From the NCBI GenBank assembly GCA_964397545.1, contig CAYNIW010000017.1:1-50516 (forward strand): a stretch of 50,516 nt of DNA. Reading direction: 5' to 3'. This DNA is from JAFGIG01 sp964397545 (lineage in GTDB: Bacteria > SDB-A). Both the position numbers and the translations under genes were made by a program. The notes under the pieces are model-generated. The model worked only from the letters and a program-made list of their open reading frames with translations. It made no database searches and had not been told where the DNA came from. Positions within the stretch are counted from its first letter, which is position 1; each line of letters starts with the position of its first letter. Positions 44,244-50,516 of this stretch are shown piece by piece.

Positions 44244-45069
44244 CGCTTCAATTTCAGCCTATGTTATAAAAAGGGGTTTTTTCGACCCCGGGGCTGTTCC
44301 TGTCCTTCTCTACCACGATGTCACTGACGGCTTTTATTGGACTTTTTCAAGATCTACGACCAGAATGTTCAAGAACCAGATGAAACTGCTCGCGAAAAAG
44401 GGGTTCCGAACTGTGTCTCTGGAAAAAGTGTATTCCGGAACCGGGGATGTTAATTGTTTTTCGATTACTTTCGACGACGCGCTTTCTTCAGTTTATTCAA
44501 ATGCTTTCCCTGTTCTCGATGAGTTGGGATTTACAGCGGAAATATTTGTTGTCAGCGATTACGTGGGTAAAGAAAGTCTGTGGGACGTGAACCTCGGAGG
44601 CTTGTCGAAAAAGCACATGAACTGGGATGAAGTCTCTAAACTTGCCGAGAGTGGCTGGAGCGTCGGATCTCACTCCTGCACCCACAGAGACTTGACTCGC
44701 TTGACCCACGATGAAATCGAAGAGGAAGCCCGGAGATCAATGGAAGAAATCAGGAAAAGAACAGGAAAGAAACCGGATTTTTTCAGTTATCCTTTCGGAA
44801 GGACAAACGAAAATACGGCGAAAATAGTCCAAAAATGCGGATACAGAGGGGCTTTGACTTCCTACCCGAGAGACAACCGCACATTTGATCCGTTCAGGGC
44901 GGGAAGAAGACCCGTCTATCTCTATGATTCCTCTTATGATGTCCTTCGGAGAGTCCAAAGGTCGTCATGGAAGAATATGCCATACGATTTTGTCGGCAGA
45001 AACATAAATTTTTTCGCCGGCGGTGTGGGAATTTATAAAGATTTTATTCAAAAATGCCGCAGGAACTGA
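44185..45069 (+). CDS. Polysaccharide deacetylase (NodB domain)
   Basis: A 294-residue carbohydrate esterase 4 protein. An N-terminal hydrophobic helix (about 14-28) anchors or exports it. VLLYHDV, FSITFDDA (catalytic Asp and metal Asp), SHSCTHRDL (His ligands) and FSYPFGR are the standard NodB motifs. It removes N- or O-acetyl groups from a sugar polymer or lipid-linked sugar. GTG 44209 is an alternative start with a shorter N-terminus. It overlaps the GT4 gene by 59 bp and the UbiA gene by 16 bp. Confidence 0.9.
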   Translation: MKSLKERPVNRTRTAAVLVSASISAYVIKRGFFDPGAVPVLLYHDVTDGFYWTFSRSTTRMFKNQMKLLAKKGFRTVSLEKVYSGTGDVNCFSITFDDALSSVYSNAFPVLDELGFTAEIFVVSDYVGKESLWDVNLGGLSKKHMNWDEVSKLAESGWSVGSHSCTHRDLTRLTHDEIEEEARRSMEEIRKRTGKKPDFFSYPFGRTNENTAKIVQKCGYRGALTSYPRDNRTFDPFRAGRRPVYLYDSSYDVLRRVQRSSWKNMPYDFVGRNINFFAGGVGIYKDFIQKCRRN

Positions 45070-46058
45070 CAAAACCGCCAAAAAACATCCTCGAAAAAGT
45101 TCTGGACAGAATTTTTGTGTTGAGGATATTTATGCATTTCCCTTTTTCGGGTATTCTGATGCTCGGATATTTCTACTCGGTCCAAAACTCAACAGAGGGC
45201 GGATTGAAAGATGTTTTATTCAGAGCAAACACGTTTAACTGGAAGATTCTTCTGTCGTATCTTCTCTTTTACCTTCTTATGGGCGCGACATACATAATTA
45301 ACCAGATAGCGGACAAAAAATCAGACCAAGTGAACAGAAAGAATTATTTTGTTTCTGACGGGCACATCTCCGTCAAATTCGCTTATTCTGAAGCTGTTTT
45401 TTTGTATGCGCTTGTCCTGTCGGTTTCTTTTTATCTCTCATTCAATGAAGTTTTCACCGGAGGCATGGCGTATTTTTACGTCATCGTCTCGTCGGTAGCC
45501 TTCGGGCTTATGTATTCTGTCAAACCTTTCAGGTTCAACGCCAAGCCCGGGCTCGACATGGCGGCAAACGCCTTCGGCTACGGTTTTCTGAATCTCGCCG
45601 CCGGATATCTCGTTAACTCCCAGATGAGTTATTCTTTAATAAAAATTTCAGTTCCCATAGTCCTTATAGGGCTCGCAGGTTTCGGTTCGACGACAATAGC
45701 AGACATAGAAGGCGACAGAGAGGACGGAAAAATTTCAATTGGAGTCTTTCTCGGTGAAAAAAACACTTATTTGGTCTCAATACTGCTATACGCCGCCGCG
45801 CTTGTCATTTCAATAATAATGAAGAATATTCCATGTATCTTCGCCTCCGCCGTCGCCCTTCCCGCTCATATAATAGGTATGATAAAAAGATCAAAAAAAT
45901 CTGCGCTCGTCACGATGAGGATCAGCAACGCGGGACTCGTCCTTTTTTCTTTCGTCATTTTTCCTGTTCTCGTCGCGGCTTTTATAGTAGTTTTTTTAGT
46001 AACTAAAATTTATTACAGAAAAAGATTCGGCATTGATTATCCGTCTCTTACGACATGA
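45054..46058 (+). CDS. UbiA-family prenyltransferase
   Basis: A 334-residue multi-helix membrane protein. The two Asp-rich prenyl-diphosphate/Mg sites are visible: NQIADKKSDQVNRK after the second helix and DIEGDREDGKIS after the sixth, separated by the expected hydrophobic helices (about eight in total). Family members prenylate quinone rings, haem, sugars (decaprenyl-phosphate ribose) or glycerol phosphate in ether lipids. The substrate is not readable; the glycan setting suggests a lipid or lipid-carrier product. Confidence 0.85.
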   Translation: MPQELTKPPKNILEKVLDRIFVLRIFMHFPFSGILMLGYFYSVQNSTEGGLKDVLFRANTFNWKILLSYLLFYLLMGATYIINQIADKKSDQVNRKNYFVSDGHISVKFAYSEAVFLYALVLSVSFYLSFNEVFTGGMAYFYVIVSSVAFGLMYSVKPFRFNAKPGLDMAANAFGYGFLNLAAGYLVNSQMSYSLIKISVPIVLIGLAGFGSTTIADIEGDREDGKISIGVFLGEKNTYLVSILLYAAALVISIIMKNIPCIFASAVALPAHIIGMIKRSKKSALVTMRISNAGLVLFSFVIFPVLVAAFIVVFLVTKIYYRKRFGIDYPSLTT

Positions 46059-47026
46059 AATTAAATCTTAACGGAAATAAAATCTCTCTCAGAGAGGGTG
46101 GGATATCCAAAAGACCCGGCTGGCCATACCTTATAGACTGCGGTATGCACGTCGAGGGCGTTCTGGGCGGTTTTATCAGTGATGAAGACAGAAGGATAGA
46201 TTCCTGCAGAGACCTTAATCTGTTCAAAAAAAGGATATACCCGAAAATGTTGAAAGAGCTGGACCTGCCGGCTCTTTTGACTTTATTGCTATCTTACCAG
46301 ACTCTGCATCACATCATTTACACTGAGCTCGTAATCAACTTCACTAATGCCGTGGGTTCGTTAAAAGAGTTTAATGAGGTCATATCATCCGTGTATTACT
46401 CTTTGAAAGAGTCCTCTGAAAACACGGGAGGGCTTTTTTCAATAGTTCCCGAGCTTGATACGTCTGTCGAAGAGACGGTGTTCATGAAAGCTTTGGAATA
46501 CTCATGTTCCCTTCATCAGAAAAATTGGATTAAAGGAGTTTGTCTTGTCAGGAGGGGAGAAAATTCAATAGGGTCTTATTACAAGAAATTATCCGAGACT
46601 AATCTTTTTTTAGCGCTCGATTTCACCACAAAAATCGAAAAAAGCAGGTTTTTGGATGAAATCTCAATTTCAGGCGTCAGGAGAATTCACTATAACGCGA
46701 GGCTTGAAGATCTGCTCGATGATTTGAGAAAAAAGAAGATAGCCGTTCAGATCTCGCCGACAGCCGATCTTGCTTTTTATTCGAATTTCTCGCTCGTGGA
46801 TTACCCTTTCGTAGATTATTTCAGGAAAGGATACAAAACAGTAGTGTCGAGCGGTTATCCTGAGCTGACGTCTTCCTCGATAGAAAACGAGCTCGTTCTC
46901 TTAAAATCGTCATTCGGCCTTTCAGTCGAGGAGATAGCCGCTTTGTCTGAATTTTCAGCCGAATCTGCTTTCTGCGACGATGTCACAAGAGAAACTATTC
47001 TTGAGAAACTCAGAAAAAAAAACTAA
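46055..47026 (+). CDS. Degenerate adenosine-deaminase-like protein
   Basis: A 323-residue protein. The C-terminal third follows the adenosine deaminase pattern in order: KIAVQISPTADL where the family has EVCPTSN, DYPFVDYFRKGYKTVVSSGYPEL where it has HPLRRLLDAGVPVSLNTDDP, and SFGLSVEEIAAL where it has the typical post-active-site helix. However, the metal and catalytic residues appear lost: TDDP is replaced by SGYP, the N-terminal HxH by CGMHVEG, and the HAGE and RIGHG motifs are absent. It looks like a pseudoenzyme or a much diverged amidohydrolase. It overlaps the UbiA gene by 4 bp and the opposing nuclease gene by 4 bp. Confidence 0.6.
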   Translation: MKLNLNGNKISLREGGISKRPGWPYLIDCGMHVEGVLGGFISDEDRRIDSCRDLNLFKKRIYPKMLKELDLPALLTLLLSYQTLHHIIYTELVINFTNAVGSLKEFNEVISSVYYSLKESSENTGGLFSIVPELDTSVEETVFMKALEYSCSLHQKNWIKGVCLVRRGENSIGSYYKKLSETNLFLALDFTTKIEKSRFLDEISISGVRRIHYNARLEDLLDDLRKKKIAVQISPTADLAFYSNFSLVDYPFVDYFRKGYKTVVSSGYPELTSSSIENELVLLKSSFGLSVEEIAALSEFSAESAFCDDVTRETILEKLRKKN

Positions 47027-48348
47027 TCCAGTTCCAGAGTTTCTCCTATTGACGGGACGAAGACATCGGTTTTTTCATGAAGTTCATTTTTTAGGGCATC
47101 AAGTGCGGGAGCGTCTCCGTGAACCAGGATCAGTTTTGAAGGCGATATTTTCAACGCGAGGTCTGTTAACTGATTTCTGTCGGAATGGGAGGTTATCCTG
47201 AAAGATTTTATGTTCGGATTATTTTTAGGCGCTGTTTCTCCTTTTCCGTCCAATTCGACTGTTTCGCCCATCCCGGCGTTTAATATTCTGTAAGCCGGCG
47301 ATTCCGGGTCTAAGTATCCGACGAAAAAAATCCCGTTTTTATCTTCTCTCATTATCCTCTTTGCGAGTTTATACGAAGGAGTTCCGGGGACTGTCATGCC
47401 GCTCGTCATGAGAAAAATAGCAGGTCCGTATTCGAGAACCCTCTCTATTGAAGTGTCCCCTCTGAGATCTATTTCAACAGCGCATGAAGTCCTGAGCGGT
47501 CCTCCGATGAACATGGAATAAATCCTTTTTATCCTTTTTCCCATGCCGGCTAAAACAATCGGCACATAGGGGATTTTACCTTCGCTCATCAGCTTATCGC
47601 AAATACAGAGCATTTCCTGCGTTTTTCCGAGGGCGAAAGTGGGGCAGAGGACTGACTGCCTGAGGCTTAAAATTTTTGAAACTTCCGAGGCAAAAGTTCT
47701 GATTTCGCCGACGCGTCTCGTTGCGGCGTCTTCTTCGAGGCCGAGAGTCCCTTCCATTATCATTATGTCGGGCTTTAGATCTTCAATTTCGGCCGAAGGA
47801 ACTGTTATCTGATCAAAAAGAGATATATCTCCCGTATAGAGAACCGATATTTTCGGAGATTCAATGTAAAAAGATCTCGCTCCTAAAATATGTCCGGCAG
47901 GATAGGCGTATGCATTGACGTTTCCTCTGAGCCTAACGCTCTGGGATCTTTTGAATGGCTTGACTGATTTTGACGCTTTTCTGGCATCTTTTTCGCTGAA
48001 CAGCGGTTCGGGGTTGTTCCGGGGATCTTCATAACGCCTTCTCTCCTGAACAGATGCCGAGTCTTCGAGCATGAACCTGCTTATTGCGATTGTCGGTTTG
48101 CTTGCGTAGAACTGAATCTGTCTGAAAAAAAGAGGCAACGCTCCTATATGGTCTAAATGAGAGTGTGAGATTAATCCTGCATCCGGAAAAGAAGAATAAA
48201 AATCGACGGCAGGCAGGGCTTCTATGCCGCTTTTTTTCGGATGCATTCCGCAGTCCAGAAGGATATTCGTTCCGTTGAGAGAGAGCATGAAACAGCTCGC
48301 CCCAATTTCTTTTCCACTGCCGAATACTTTTAAGGTGTCTTTTTCCAT
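47023..48348 (-). CDS. Beta-CASP metallo-beta-lactamase-fold ribonuclease (CPSF/YSH1-like)
   Basis: A 441-residue zinc nuclease. HSHLDHIG (about residue 61) is motif 2, AGHILGARSF and YTGDIS give motifs 3 and 4, the beta-CASP insert spans about 180-380 with LCPTFALGKTQEML, and SHSDRNQL with LVHGD form motifs B and C. Related bacterial proteins cleave RNA. Residues 1-20 contain FGSGKEIGASCFML rather than a signal peptide, so it is cytoplasmic. No ribosome site precedes the ATG and the promoter abuts it. Confidence 0.92.
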   Translation of the reverse strand: MEKDTLKVFGSGKEIGASCFMLSLNGTNILLDCGMHPKKSGIEALPAVDFYSSFPDAGLISHSHLDHIGALPLFFRQIQFYASKPTIAISRFMLEDSASVQERRRYEDPRNNPEPLFSEKDARKASKSVKPFKRSQSVRLRGNVNAYAYPAGHILGARSFYIESPKISVLYTGDISLFDQITVPSAEIEDLKPDIMIMEGTLGLEEDAATRRVGEIRTFASEVSKILSLRQSVLCPTFALGKTQEMLCICDKLMSEGKIPYVPIVLAGMGKRIKRIYSMFIGGPLRTSCAVEIDLRGDTSIERVLEYGPAIFLMTSGMTVPGTPSYKLAKRIMREDKNGIFFVGYLDPESPAYRILNAGMGETVELDGKGETAPKNNPNIKSFRITSHSDRNQLTDLALKISPSKLILVHGDAPALDALKNELHEKTDVFVPSIGETLELD

Positions 48349-48354
48349 GCTAAT

Positions 48355-48383
48355 ATTAAATGGCTCATAACTTAAAACATCAA
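48355..48383 (-). promoter_or_regulatory. Promoter of the beta-CASP nuclease gene, apparently leaderless
   Basis: Minus-strand TTGATG (48383-48378), a 17-bp spacer and TTTAAT (48360-48355). Six bases separate it from the ATG at 48348, so the start of transcription should coincide with the start codon; no ribosome site exists. Confidence 0.45.
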
Positions 48384-48401
48384 GTCTTTTTGTGGAGGAA
48401 C

Positions 48402-49889
48402 ATGATAAAAATTAAGGGAAGCGAAATCTTGTCCGTTAACCCGGATCTGCTGTCAGACGAATCCAACATGCCGGGAGCTTGGTGCGATACGGCATACATG
48501 CCAGAAAAGGTTGATGAAATAGGCGACGTCCTGAGAGAATCCTTTGAAAAAGAAATCCCTGTAACCGTATCTTCCGCAAGGACAGGTCTTACCGGAGGGG
48601 CACTTCCGTTCGGCGGTGTTCTTATTTCCTTTTCCAGACTCGAAAAGAAAATCCGAATATTTGACAGAGAAAATGAATCATATACTGCTGTGAGCGCGCC
48701 GGTGACACTTGACGAGATTCAGGAAGCAGGCCTAGACCACAATCTTTATTTTCCGCCGAATCCGACAGAGAGCACAGCTTCAATAGGCGGCATCATAGCC
48801 ACTGACGCATCAGGCTCAAGAAGCTTCAGATACGGTTCGGCTAAAAATTTCGTCAAATCCTTAAAAGGATTTTTCTCTGACGGAACGTTTTTTGAAATAG
48901 AAAGAGGACAAATATTTCTCAGTGATGATTTAAGACTCAAAGTGCCCGGCAAGGGAGTTTTAAGTTTAGCAGGAAACTTTCCCGCGAGAATGAGGAAAAA
49001 CAATGTAGGATACAATCTCTGGCCTAACATAGACCTTGTGGACATTTTATGCGGCAACGAAGGCACTCTCGCTGTCCTGACAGAGGCTGTTCTGAAGATG
49101 AGAAAGATACCCGATTTTGTCTTTTCAGGGATGTTTTTTTTCGAAGAAACCCCGAAACTTTTGACTTTCATGGATAGATTCTGTAAAAAAATGCCTTCAG
49201 CGCTGAGAAGCGTGGAATATCTCGACCCGTATTCCGTTGAATTTCTGAAAAATTTCTATTGCGACAAGAAAGAGATTATCTCTTATCTGCCTAAAGAGAA
49301 TTGCGACGTGCTTTTTGCAGATTTTGAGACTTCTTCCGAAGAAGCCGATATTTTTTACGAAGTCCTTGAGGAGACTGCAAAAGAGGTGGGTCTCGACATG
49401 GACAGGGTTTTCGGCGGAGATACAAAAAAAGAAGCTGAAACAGTCCACAACATAAGACATTCACTGCCCGAAGCCGTCAATCACAGAATTAAAGAGATAA
49501 AAAGAGAATTTCCGGAAATACACAAAGTCGGTTCCGACATGGCTGTGCCCGTTGATAAGACGCTTAGGCTTCTCGAACTTTTCAAAAAGACACTCCAAAA
49601 CTCAGGGCTTCAATACGTTGTCTTCGGGCATATCGGAGACGGCCATCCGCACGTCAATGTTCTGCCTAAAAATCCAAAAGAACTTAAAAAAGCGAAAGAT
49701 ATCTATTCATATATGGCGCAAGAGGTTGTCTCCATGGGAGGGTCTCTGAGCGCCGAACACGGTCTCGGCAGGCTTAAAAAAGAATATTTGAAGATAATGT
49801 ATGACGAAAAAATCCAAGAAGACATGAAGAGGGTAAAAAACTTTTTCGATCCCCGAAACATACTCGGCAGGGGAATCCTGTTCGACTGA
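48402..49889 (+). CDS. FAD-linked oxidase / dehydrogenase (GlcD/D-lactate dehydrogenase-like)
   Basis: A 495-residue flavoprotein of the VAO/PCMH family. SSARTGLTGGALPFGG and the PNPTESTASIGGIIATDASG segment bind FAD; GNEGTLAVLTEAVLKM closes that domain; the C-terminal FAD-oxidase domain has VFGHIGDGHPHVNVLP and SAEHGLGRLKK. It oxidises a 2-hydroxyacid such as glycolate or D-lactate. The start is set at ATG 48402, with GGAGG three bases upstream; an in-frame ATG at 48360 lacks a ribosome site and would overlap the opposite promoter. RnpB follows on the other strand. Confidence 0.9.
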   Translation: MIKIKGSEILSVNPDLLSDESNMPGAWCDTAYMPEKVDEIGDVLRESFEKEIPVTVSSARTGLTGGALPFGGVLISFSRLEKKIRIFDRENESYTAVSAPVTLDEIQEAGLDHNLYFPPNPTESTASIGGIIATDASGSRSFRYGSAKNFVKSLKGFFSDGTFFEIERGQIFLSDDLRLKVPGKGVLSLAGNFPARMRKNNVGYNLWPNIDLVDILCGNEGTLAVLTEAVLKMRKIPDFVFSGMFFFEETPKLLTFMDRFCKKMPSALRSVEYLDPYSVEFLKNFYCDKKEIISYLPKENCDVLFADFETSSEEADIFYEVLEETAKEVGLDMDRVFGGDTKKEAETVHNIRHSLPEAVNHRIKEIKREFPEIHKVGSDMAVPVDKTLRLLELFKKTLQNSGLQYVVFGHIGDGHPHVNVLPKNPKELKKAKDIYSYMAQEVVSMGGSLSAEHGLGRLKKEYLKIMYDEKIQEDMKRVKNFFDPRNILGRGILFD

Positions 49890-49901
49890 TCCAAAAGTCA
49901 A

Positions 49902-50262
49902 GGCGAGAAGGAGATAAGCCGGATTCTGTCTATGCGGCCATCGATCTGGGACAGGCGTCTCCGCCTGCCTCGAGCTGCCTACCCGAGAGTCTGACGAAAC
50001 GAGCAGTTTCTCCTCTCCTACTCGGCATTGCACCGGATGAGGTTTGCGCGGCATCTTTGGTCGCCCAAAGATCCGGTGCGCCTTTACCGCACCTTTTCAC
50101 CCTTGCCTGATCCTTTCGGCCATCGGCGGTTATTTTCTGTCGCACTGTCTGTAAGCTCGCGCTTCCTGGGGGTTACCCAGCATCCCGCTCTGCGGTGTCC
50201 GGACTTTCCTCCGGTTATCCGGTATAAACCGGAATAACCGTCAGCCGCTTCGCCTTCTCGCC
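49902..50262 (-). ncRNA. rnpB: RNase P RNA, bacterial type A
   Basis: The catalytic RNA of RNase P, about 361 nt. The ends pair as P1: GGCGAGAAGG at the 5' end (50262 downward) with CCTTCTCGCC at the 3' end (49911-49902). The universal 5' core GAGGAAAGTCCGG and 3' core ACAGAATCCGGCTTA form P4, and GGGTGAAAAGGTGCGGTAAGAG-like and GATGGCCG segments match the conserved interior. Several overlapping open frames on both strands here are not genes. Confidence 0.95.
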
Positions 50263-50267
50263 AATAG

Positions 50268-50273
50268 ATTATA
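50268..50273 (-). promoter_or_regulatory. -10 box of rnpB
   Basis: A perfect minus-strand TATAAT (50273-50268) five bases before the first base of the P1 stem. I see no clear -35 match at the usual distance. Confidence 0.5.
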
Positions 50274-50304
50274 CTTTTTCCGGATAAAAAATGTATAATC
50301 TTTC

Positions 50305-50331
50305 TTGACAGAACGGAAGATAAAATATAAT
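50305..50331 (+). promoter_or_regulatory. Promoter of tRNA-Arg and tRNA-His
   Basis: A perfect TTGACA (50305-50310) and TATAAT (50326-50331), with a short 15-bp spacer. Confidence 0.6.
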
Positions 50332-50349
50332 TTAGTTTTTTGAAAATAT

Positions 50350-50423
<74 letters not shown>

Positions 50424-50431
50424 AATATCAC

Positions 50432-50506
50432 GGTGGGTGTAGCTCAACTGGTCAGAGCACTGGATTGTGGTTCCAGGGGCTGGGGGTTCAAGTCCCCTCA
50501 TCCACC
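50432..50506 (+). tRNA. tRNA-His (anticodon GTG)
   Basis: Acceptor GTGGGTG pairs with CATCCAC, and the extra G at position -1 (50432) pairs with C73 (50506), the histidine identity element. The loop TTGTGGT gives GTG. CCA is not fully encoded. It lies 8 bp after tRNA-Arg. Confidence 0.96.
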
Positions 50507-50516
50507 CAATTGATTT

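Overview
The window looks like chromosome from an uncultured, probably anaerobic, Gram-negative bacterium. LPS-type genes (an LpxL/HtrB-like acyltransferase and a GT9 heptosyltransferase-like protein), lipoprotein signal peptides and outer-membrane barrels indicate a diderm. A PorU-like C25 peptidase beside a PorV-like protein, with C-terminal type IX sorting-like domains, points to the FCB group or a related candidate phylum (WOR-3/Stahlbacteria, TA06 or Cloacimonadota type). That placement is inference from gene content; no 16S gene is present. I see no transposase, integrase, prophage or CRISPR array. A run of 100 N (18233-18332) is a scaffold gap.

Layout. 1-5460: a coiled-coil lipoprotein (minus), tRNA-Leu, then a secreted metallophosphoesterase, an MscS channel with a cyclic-nucleotide-binding domain and signal peptidase I; then tRNA-Gln followed closely by an unknown gene, then initiator tRNA-Met. 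5469-7797: iorBA (minus). 7959-12111: a PorV-like barrel and a pyruvate phosphate dikinase carrying a histone-H1-like lysine-rich tail, closed by a hairpin. 12182-17371: animal-type UDP-glucose dehydrogenase, an opposing acyl-CoA synthetase, HtrA protease and a small membrane protein. 17390-25673: a long minus-strand run in transcription order buk, four-helix membrane protein, ornithine aminotransferase, glgC, tyrS, two GT4 glycosyltransferases and mtnA, broken by the gap. 25785-28623: a short barrel-like protein, a nitrilase-cytidine deaminase fusion and a lipoprotein with LolA-like and SecD-P1-like parts. 28774-34114: Trm112-like protein, PorU-like peptidase, PorV-like protein. 34130-38252: truB, ribF, rpsO, pnp. 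38272-41164: M16 peptidase, class I aminotransferase, dut. 41133-47026: an overlapping envelope-lipid/glycan operon (GT9, LpxL-like, PimA-like GT4, polysaccharide deacetylase, UbiA prenyltransferase) ending in a degenerate adenosine-deaminase-like protein. 47023-48348: beta-CASP nuclease (minus). 48402-49889: FAD-linked oxidase. 49902-50506: RNase P RNA (minus), tRNA-Arg and tRNA-His.

How the genes fit together. IorAB (2-oxoacid to acyl-CoA with reduced ferredoxin), butyrate kinase (acyl-phosphate to ATP), ornithine aminotransferase and PPDK suit fermentation of amino acids with gluconeogenic return of carbon; GlgC suggests glycogen storage. Type IX export probably uses the PorU/PorV pair, and the metallophosphoesterase is a candidate cargo. 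Promoters are mostly sigma70-like; three share TTGAC(A/C), a 17-bp spacer and TAGAAT, and at least two genes appear to be leaderless.
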